The translations under genes and the position numbers were made by a program. DNA of 9,026 nt from Agrobacterium fabrum (GTDB taxonomy: Bacteria; Pseudomonadota; Alphaproteobacteria; Rhizobiales; Rhizobiaceae): NCBI GenBank assembly GCA_003241215.1, contig QFOL01000151.1, forward strand, positions 1 to 9,026, read 5' to 3'. The notes below the pieces were generated by a model. It searched no databases, was not told where the DNA came from, and saw nothing but the letters and a program-made list of their open reading frames with translations. Shown piece by piece: positions 4,260 to 9,026 of this stretch; the stretch's first letter is position 1, and each line of letters opens with the position of its first letter.

Positions 4260-4829
4260 GTGCAAGTAGAAGCAATCTCAATATCAGGCTTGAAAAAAAT
4301 AACCCCTGCTCGTTTTGGCGACACGAGGGGTTACTTCAGTGAAGTTTTCAAGCGTGAGTGGTTTCGCGAGAATGTCGCGGACGTGGAGTTTGTGCAGGAC
4401 AATGAATCGCTGTCCGCCCAAGCCGGGACTATCCGGGGGCTTCATTTTCAGTCAGAACCCTTTGCGCAGGGGAAGCTGGTCCGCTGTATTCGTGGGCGAT
4501 TGCTGGACGTGGCGGTCGACATCAGAACTGGCTCACCTACTTTCGGACAATGGGCTGCGGTCGAGCTTTCGCCGGACAATGGCGAGCAATTTTGGGTGCC
4601 TGCAGGGTTTGCGCACGGCTTCATGACGCTCGCTGCCGATACTGTCATCTCATACAAAGTGACAGCCCCGTACAGCGCAACTCATGATCGCGGAGTTAAA
4701 TGGGATGATCCTGCAATCGGCATCAAATGGCCGAAGGTTGGCGATTGTGTAATGTCCGACAAAGACGCCAAACAACCGCTTCTTTCCGAGTTGCCTGAAT
4801 ATTTTACCTACCAAAACACTGGAGGCTAA
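4260..4829 (+). CDS. rfbC: dTDP-4-dehydrorhamnose 3,5-epimerase (RmlC/RfbC)
   Basis: RmlC epimerises dTDP-4-keto-6-deoxyglucose to dTDP-4-keto-L-rhamnose, the third step of dTDP-L-rhamnose synthesis for O-antigen or capsule. The 189 residues match the usual length and cupin fold. Visible family blocks are FGDTRGYFSEVF (19-30), QDNESLS (46-52), GTIRGLHFQ (56-64, with predicted catalytic base His62), GKLVRCIRG (71-79, Lys72), PAGFAHGF (114-121), a Tyr at 138, WDDPAIGI (148-155) and MSDKD (165-169, whose Asp169 likely forms the His-Asp pair). The GTG start is chosen because the first residues align with the family N-terminus and AGGA lies eight bases upstream. The partner genes rmlA, rmlB and rmlD do not follow, so the gene is isolated. 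Its last codons contain a GGAGG sequence. Confidence 0.94.
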   Translation: MQVEAISISGLKKITPARFGDTRGYFSEVFKREWFRENVADVEFVQDNESLSAQAGTIRGLHFQSEPFAQGKLVRCIRGRLLDVAVDIRTGSPTFGQWAAVELSPDNGEQFWVPAGFAHGFMTLAADTVISYKVTAPYSATHDRGVKWDDPAIGIKWPKVGDCVMSDKDAKQPLLSELPEYFTYQNTGG

Positions 4830-4831
4830 TT

Positions 4832-4873
4832 ATAGGTGTTCTAATCACCGGCCGTGCCGGAGGTTTGACCTAG
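4832..4873 (+). pseudogene. Possible truncated start of a nucleotide-sugar dehydratase/reductase
   Basis: The last codons of rmlC create a GGAGG ribosome site (4821-4825). Just after its stop, the frame from 4832 reads IGVLITGRAGGLT before TAG (4871-4873). VLITGRAG resembles the NAD(P)-binding strand and glycine loop that open RmlD/RmlB-type short-chain dehydrogenases, the genes that normally sit next to rmlC. No ATG, GTG or TTG opens this frame now (ATT or ATA occupies the site), and the rest is missing. It may be the stump of a gene removed when the convergent operon arrived. The match is short, so chance is possible. Confidence 0.3.
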
Positions 4874-5728
4874 GTTCTCCGCGACATCACCTTGACAAAC
4901 GACAACCGACTGCCAGAAATCGGCATCATCCCTATATGATCTAACGTGGAAATAGTCGCTCCAAACCCTGTTAATATATTTTTCTGGAACGATAGAATCG
5001 CCATAAACTTCGGATGGTCGGTAGTCACCCCCGCCAGATGGTATGTAAATGTATTCACCATTGCGATAACGCGCTAGCAATGAAGTTACATCACCGGCGA
5101 GACCAGATACGTACCGAAGCCAGTCGCTTTTAGCGATTTGTTCCGGATCAGTGAGGCCCTCGACAAATCTGTGGTTTTCCACCGTCGACACAAAGACTCC
5201 ACCTGGCTTAAGAACTCTGCTTATTTCCTTGATCCAATGAAGATGAACGTTTTCCGGTAAATGGCTGAAGACGGAGTATGCGTAGACAACATCCAGCTCA
5301 TCATCTTCAAACGGTAACCGCCCGACGGGATCGATGACGCTGAGGCGACCTGGAATACCGTTAAGTTCACATTGTTTCAGAATGTCCGGATCGACATCAA
5401 CTCCGTAAAGATTTTCAGGTGGGACCTCTTTCGCGAAAACCCTGATTATTCTGCCCCAGCCAACCCCAAAATCTAGAATTCTGGAGTTGTAGGTGACTGG
5501 CCAACCTAGAGCTGAAGCGTACGCTTTGACATAATGGAAAAAATTGAACCCTTCATGCATGGCATGCTCGTTTGATGATCCGACGAATTGCGTCTGAGTC
5601 GCCTCCGAGGGAAATCCCGGAAGAACGACATCATCGTACAGCCGAGATTTCACCGAGTTCTTCAGCGTGTTGAGCCAAGTCTCATCATCAACTTCGTTAA
5701 ACTTTCTGAAAATGTCGTACCTGTCCAA
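4841..5728 (-). CDS. SAM-dependent methyltransferase (class I)
   Basis: A 295-residue class I methyltransferase. The SAM-binding core is clear: motif I ILDFGVGWGR (84-93), an acidic ribose-binding strand YGVDVDPD (108-115), DVVYAYSVFSHLPE (146-159), and RVLKPGGVFVST (171-182). The N-terminal ~80 residues and the C-terminal WSDYFHVRSYRDDADFW segment are probably substrate-specific. The start is TTG at 5728: GGGAG lies seven bases upstream, the frame is closed by TAA a little further up, and the next ATG is 56 codons in. It lies 48 bases behind the large fusion gene in the same operon. Its C-terminal codons overlap the possible rml stump on the other strand. It probably methylates a sugar or glycan; the exact acceptor cannot be read. 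Confidence 0.88.
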   Translation of the reverse strand: MDRYDIFRKFNEVDDETWLNTLKNSVKSRLYDDVVLPGFPSEATQTQFVGSSNEHAMHEGFNFFHYVKAYASALGWPVTYNSRILDFGVGWGRIIRVFAKEVPPENLYGVDVDPDILKQCELNGIPGRLSVIDPVGRLPFEDDELDVVYAYSVFSHLPENVHLHWIKEISRVLKPGGVFVSTVENHRFVEGLTDPEQIAKSDWLRYVSGLAGDVTSLLARYRNGEYIYIPSGGGDYRPSEVYGDSIVPEKYINRVWSDYFHVRSYRDDADFWQSVVVCQGDVAENLGQTSGTAGD

Positions 5729-5776
5729 TTCCTCTCTCCCTTTTGTTGATTAAATGTTGATGGACGCATGGGGTAA

Positions 5777-8700
5777 CTACACGCCCTTGATGCGGAAACC
5801 CTGAGCAACACATATCGACCCAAAAAGTCGCTCTATTGCGTGCGCCATCGTCCCGTCTGCCAAACCTCTTTCAACATCAAATCTATCCTCATTGATTTTC
5901 AACAGCGGGGATAAAGCTTCAGGCTTGAACCAGAACATAGAGCCCGCAGGGAACTTTCCATGCCAATCTCGTAGCTCAAGCTCCTCCACTAAAACGTTAG
6001 TGTGGGGGCCGTTCCAAAACATGTTCTTGTCGTTGTGTTCAATAAGTGAGCCCGAAGGGGCCAACAAGCCGAGATCGCCCTCGGATGTTATTTTCTCTAA
6101 ACAATGCTCGGTCAGGAGAGCTTTAAGCGCGCTTAGACGAAGGGCTTCACCATCATTGCGATAAGTCGAAGCCTTCCCATGCACTTTACAAATTGCAGAA
6201 TATCCCAACGGCGCAATTTTTCGAAACACATGAAGGAATGGTCTGATGTCTCGTCCTCTGTTGTCGACGAGTTCGATAACAGCGTTTGGTAGATCGCGCT
6301 TGACGATTTGCGCCAGGTGAAGTGACGTTACGGTTACGAAAATATCCGGTGAATATTTATCCACTTCTGAAATCGCTTGAACTACATCTCCCCAGGTCGA
6401 TTCATAGTGTAGATGCGTAATAATGGCATACTTTGATTTGGCGGCATCAGGATAGGCGGGGTTTTGATACTCTAAACCGTAGACGCCGTAGTTTTCCATA
6501 ACTGACCTGGTCGCTGCCAGGTACCCAAACCCATGCCTCTGATCAGGTTCGAGATGCGTGCCTTCCGCCCATTCGTTCCATGCATTAACAAACATAATTT
6601 TTTCGTCGGCGAACAAACGATTATCTTTAGCCACTCTCTCCGCATTCCTCGATAGCCATTGACTATATCTCTTCATCGAGAAGTTTGAGAATACTGTGGC
6701 CTTTTTCCCTTTTCGGGCAGTGTTGTCCCACGACAAGGTAGCGGTCGGGAATACCTTGTACTCTTCCTCAGGCTCTTGGACGGCGTTTGCAACCACTTGT
6801 TCGTAGTCAAAGATGCTGCCCCCGAAATCGAGATCCAATCCGTCTTTATGATGTGCGATGTCGTCTGACCGCACTGTATGAGGCGGAAACTCCATCGCTG
6901 CATCAAAGCCAAATTCGCGAGGATCTTTGTGTCCAAACGTTTGAGCACAAACAATATAGAGGCCCGGAAAGCCGTAGTCTCTTGCCTGACGTCTCCAAAC
7001 CTCAAGCGTCTCAGCCATATCCGGAATAATGGCAGCGCGGTAAATTATAAACAGGGGTTTACCGTCGATTTTTATGTACCGTGGATCTTCCATAAAGGGG
7101 CGGAGATAGTCCAGCATAGCGCTAGAATCATCGAGCGAATGGTCTTGAGCGACGAGAACATCGTTCTCTTGTCCATCCCAGCGCCTTGTCCAATTCTCAT
7201 TAGCCCAAATCATGCAAAATGGTATATCCACGCGCGGATTGTCCAGCATTTGCTGGATCGGGGTCTCCATCAGGACTTTCCCAGCGAACCAATAGAAGTA
7301 ATAGGCAAAACCCGATACTCCGTAAGATCGAGCCAACCGGGCTTGTTCTTCCATGATTTCTGGAATGCGCAGATCGTAATAGCCCAGGTGGATTGGACAG
7401 TGCGGCTGGTGATGTCCCCCGAAGAGGGGTTTTGCTTTTCCGACATTAGTCCATTCCGTAAAACCTTTTCCCCACCAAGCATCGTTTTCCTTGAATGGAT
7501 GAAACTGCGGCAGGTAAAACGCGATCAATTTTGGCGAGGTTTCGATCTCTGGCAATTCCTCATAGGCTACGTATCCCTCTTCTATGGACGAATATTCAAC
7601 CAATGGAATCTGAGGATCAGGAGTGAGCGACCGGATGGCAGGGTTCTCTTGGACCGGTGTGGAGTTGACAAAATAGCTGGCCGCCTCAAATCTCGTTGGG
7701 AAATGCTTTTTCGGCTTACCCTTCCATTTTCTAATCGAGTTTGACCAGCGCCGAAAAGGGCGGGTACGGCGCCACCACTTGTCATCCAAGACCTTGTTGG
7801 CATCTTCGACAAGCGACCCCATAGCGGCCTCCTGGGCTTTTAATCTTTCAAGGGCTTCCGCTTGTTTCGGCAATTGCCTTTGAAGACGGGCTTCGAGTTC
7901 TGCCTTTTCCGCTGAGAGTTCGGCAAGCTTTCTGTCGGACACACCGCGATCAAAACTGGAAGCTTGCGTATCGGCCAGCACGTTGGCCTTTTCGCGAAGT
8001 TGATTGAGTTCGAGGGATGCGCGGTTGTAATCAGCTAGAAGCGCTTCAACTTTCTGCGGCTGAAGTGCTCCTTCCGGATCCTCATACAGAGAATGGGGGA
8101 GGTCTGGCAAAGGCTGATCAGACGCCAAAATTATATCGTACATCTGTCCGGATAAGTCAGGTAAATATCCTGAACTGTTGTAGCTTTTGAACTTGGAGAG
8201 GTGGTCGCTTCCCGCAATAATCGAAGCTGCCACTACTCTTTGGCCAAAATGTCGAGTGTTTTGAAAATAGCGAGCGACAAGCGTGCTGAAATCGGCAGTA
8301 TACAATTCCCTAACATGAAACGGATTTTCGTATTTTGGTTGATCAGAGTATACTAGCTTGTTTGGGCTTGAGATTATCAGAAATCCGTCGTCTTTTAATA
8401 CGCGCTTTATTTCGCTCAACATCATGGCATGGTCGCTGAGATGCTCTATTGTCTCAAAAGAAACGACCACGTCCACCGAATTGTCTGATAAAGGTATATC
8501 AGTCGCGCTGCCGCAAACGAAACTCAGCGTGTCTCTGGCGTACTTTTCATTCGCGTAATCAACCGCGTCTTGCGAAATATCTACGCCCGTTACAGTTTGC
8601 GCCTGGCGAGAAAGAATCTCTGACCCAAATCCTTCTCCGCTTGCTATGTCGAGAACGACCTTGTTTTTCACCAAGTCCAGCGCAACGAAATAGCGGTGAT

Positions 8701-8779
8701 AATGCTCCAGCTCGATCGTTCCATTGAACTCAGGAAGAAATCTCTCGCCATCAGGCTTCAGGATTTTTTTATCTGTCAC
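5777..8779 (-). CDS. Methyltransferase / WbsX-type glycosyltransferase / RgpF-like fusion protein
   Basis: A 1000-residue cytoplasmic protein with four parts. (1) SAM methyltransferase, about 20-200: VVLDIASGEGFG (41-52), VTGVDIS (63-69), VVVSFETIEHL (104-114), RVLKDDGFLIIS (126-137). (2) Charged coiled coil, about 240-330, closed by a basic-aromatic stretch WWRRTRPFRRW (335-345). (3) WbsX-type, GH99-like glycosyltransferase domain, about 417-770: IAFYLPQFHP, WWGKGFTEWTNV (435-446), YGVSGFAYYFYWF, WANENWTRRWDG (525-536), WNEWAEGTHLEP (734-745). (4) RgpF-like domain, about 783-1000: ITHLHYESTW, DNRGRDIRPFLHVF (839-852), CKVHGKAS, FPAGSMFWFKPEAL. The GTG start has AAGGGGA six bases upstream. 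The protein probably extends or caps a rhamnose-containing polysaccharide; linkage and acceptor are unknown. Confidence 0.9.
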   Translation of the reverse strand: MTDKKILKPDGERFLPEFNGTIELEHYHRYFVALDLVKNKVVLDIASGEGFGSEILSRQAQTVTGVDISQDAVDYANEKYARDTLSFVCGSATDIPLSDNSVDVVVSFETIEHLSDHAMMLSEIKRVLKDDGFLIISSPNKLVYSDQPKYENPFHVRELYTADFSTLVARYFQNTRHFGQRVVAASIIAGSDHLSKFKSYNSSGYLPDLSGQMYDIILASDQPLPDLPHSLYEDPEGALQPQKVEALLADYNRASLELNQLREKANVLADTQASSFDRGVSDRKLAELSAEKAELEARLQRQLPKQAEALERLKAQEAAMGSLVEDANKVLDDKWWRRTRPFRRWSNSIRKWKGKPKKHFPTRFEAASYFVNSTPVQENPAIRSLTPDPQIPLVEYSSIEEGYVAYEELPEIETSPKLIAFYLPQFHPFKENDAWWGKGFTEWTNVGKAKPLFGGHHQPHCPIHLGYYDLRIPEIMEEQARLARSYGVSGFAYYFYWFAGKVLMETPIQQMLDNPRVDIPFCMIWANENWTRRWDGQENDVLVAQDHSLDDSSAMLDYLRPFMEDPRYIKIDGKPLFIIYRAAIIPDMAETLEVWRRQARDYGFPGLYIVCAQTFGHKDPREFGFDAAMEFPPHTVRSDDIAHHKDGLDLDFGGSIFDYEQVVANAVQEPEEEYKVFPTATLSWDNTARKGKKATVFSNFSMKRYSQWLSRNAERVAKDNRLFADEKIMFVNAWNEWAEGTHLEPDQRHGFGYLAATRSVMENYGVYGLEYQNPAYPDAAKSKYAIITHLHYESTWGDVVQAISEVDKYSPDIFVTVTSLHLAQIVKRDLPNAVIELVDNRGRDIRPFLHVFRKIAPLGYSAICKVHGKASTYRNDGEALRLSALKALLTEHCLEKITSEGDLGLLAPSGSLIEHNDKNMFWNGPHTNVLVEELELRDWHGKFPAGSMFWFKPEALSPLLKINEDRFDVERGLADGTMAHAIERLFGSICVAQGFRIKGV

Positions 8780-8786
8780 GGTGGTC

Positions 8787-8800
8787 CCCTTGCTAAAGGG
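8787..8800 (-). promoter_or_regulatory. Small hairpin over the fusion-gene ribosome site
   Basis: CCCTT (8787-8791) and AAGGG (8796-8800) form a 5-base stem with a GCTA loop. On the mRNA strand the downstream arm is the AAGGG part of the Shine-Dalgarno. The stem is short, so any effect on translation would be modest. Confidence 0.25.
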
Positions 8801-8818
8801 CCTAGAACGACCCCCTCT

Positions 8819-9025
8819 TCAAATGCATCGAAAAACTAATTTTAGCAGAGAGATACTTTTGTCAAGGACGCCTATGTTTAGGCACTTCTCTCGAAGAGCA
8901 AGTTGGAGGGCGTGGGCGGTTCCTCCTTTACATGAGGGTTCATGTGTCAACGTCATCGTGCCATATTTTATCTCCTTCAATTTCAGAACATCATTGCGAG
9001 TTTGGGGCGGCGCTGTGCGGCAGCC
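8819..9025 (-). other. Unrecognised open frame entering from the right edge
   Basis: A minus-strand frame is open from the window edge to TGA at 8819-8821 (about 68 codons). It includes HEPSCKGGTAHALQLALREK, and no family is recognised. The operon promoter (8839-8865) would lie inside it, which argues against intact coding. The plus strand is also open from ATG 8874 to the edge (51 codons), so openness alone is weak evidence. AAGGAGA (8971-8977) precedes an ATG at 8964 that opens only three codons (MAR, stop). The stretch may be the remnant of a gene. Confidence 0.2.
8839..8865 (-). promoter_or_regulatory. Candidate promoter of the glycosyltransferase/methyltransferase operon
   Basis: On the minus strand a consensus TTGACA (8865-8860) is followed after 15 bases by TGC-TAAAAT (8847-8839), an extended -10. 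The spacer is short, but the extended -10 may compensate. A start near 8831 would give a leader of about 50 bases. A GCCTA/TAGGC inverted repeat (8870-8883) lies just upstream and could be an operator. Confidence 0.42.
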
Positions 9026-9026
9026 T

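Larger units (their letters stand above)
2594..9026. mobile_element. Probable genomic island, left end (extends past the window)
   Basis: The tRNA fragment marks the left boundary. Because the fragment keeps the 3' half and sits next to core genes on its 3' side, the inserted DNA must lie to the right. A restored complete tRNA-Pro gene is then expected at the far end. Supporting signs are LexA boxes next to the junction, runs of small unknown genes, a shift to lower GC, and typical cargo (O-antigen or capsule genes). No integrase is in the window; it may lie near the right end. The island could be composite, with the sugar genes a later arrival. Confidence 0.55.

Noticed and set aside
4091..4342. 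Plus-strand ORF running from the inverted repeat into rmlC
   Set aside because: It overlaps the certain N-terminus of RmlC in another frame and begins inside the hairpin loop. No ribosome site.
6878..7744. 288-codon plus-strand ORF inside the glycosyltransferase gene
   Set aside because: Antisense to the WbsX domain, whose motifs are unambiguous on the minus strand. No start context or recognisable domain.
1..9026. CRISPR array, insertion sequence ends or transposase genes
   Set aside because: I found no regularly spaced repeats and no transposase motifs; the repeats seen are short and isolated.

Overview
The window looks like a Rhizobiaceae chromosome, most likely Agrobacterium or Rhizobium. 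The evidence is the alphaproteobacterial LexA-box type (GTTC-N7-GTTC), the proteobacterial CysD/CysN pair, and high-GC rhizobial-style codon use on the left. It is a mosaic: a core-chromosome segment (about 1-2593), a probable genomic-island junction at a tRNA-Pro fragment (2594-2640), and accessory DNA (2641-9026) that becomes visibly more AT-rich and ends in surface-polysaccharide genes.

Core segment. The 3' end of cysD and complete cysN overlap by one base and encode the two subunits of ATP sulfurylase; a bidirectional terminator follows. Facing them is a 25-codon, very hydrophobic small-protein gene with a strong ribosome binding site. The next ~530 bases have no credible protein gene. 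They hold two plus-strand hairpin-plus-terminator modules that look like tandem small RNAs and carry perfectly complementary hexaloops. A minus-strand terminator belonging to the tRNA locus follows.

Junction. The 3' half of a tRNA-Pro(CGG) gene lies on the minus strand, and homology stops just past its anticodon loop. This is the classic footprint of a tyrosine-recombinase element integrated in a tRNA gene. The geometry places the element to the right, with the restored full tRNA beyond the window. Just inside are two LexA boxes, a promoter and an SOS-type small gene. A three-gene cluster of short ORFs follows; two of them encode CxxC...CxxC zinc-ribbon-like proteins.

Polysaccharide segment. 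On the plus strand is rmlC (rfbC, dTDP-4-dehydrorhamnose 3,5-epimerase) with a structured leader. Immediately after its stop codon is what may be the beheaded start of a second nucleotide-sugar gene. A convergent minus-strand operon carries a 1000-residue fusion (methyltransferase, coiled coil, WbsX-type glycosyltransferase, RgpF-like domain) and a separate SAM methyltransferase. Together these suggest synthesis and methyl decoration of a rhamnose-containing O-antigen or capsule. The remaining rhamnose genes (rmlA, rmlB, rmlD) are not in the window.

The last ~250 bases hold the operon promoter and an unrecognised open frame running off the edge. No integrase, transposase, CRISPR array or rRNA is visible.
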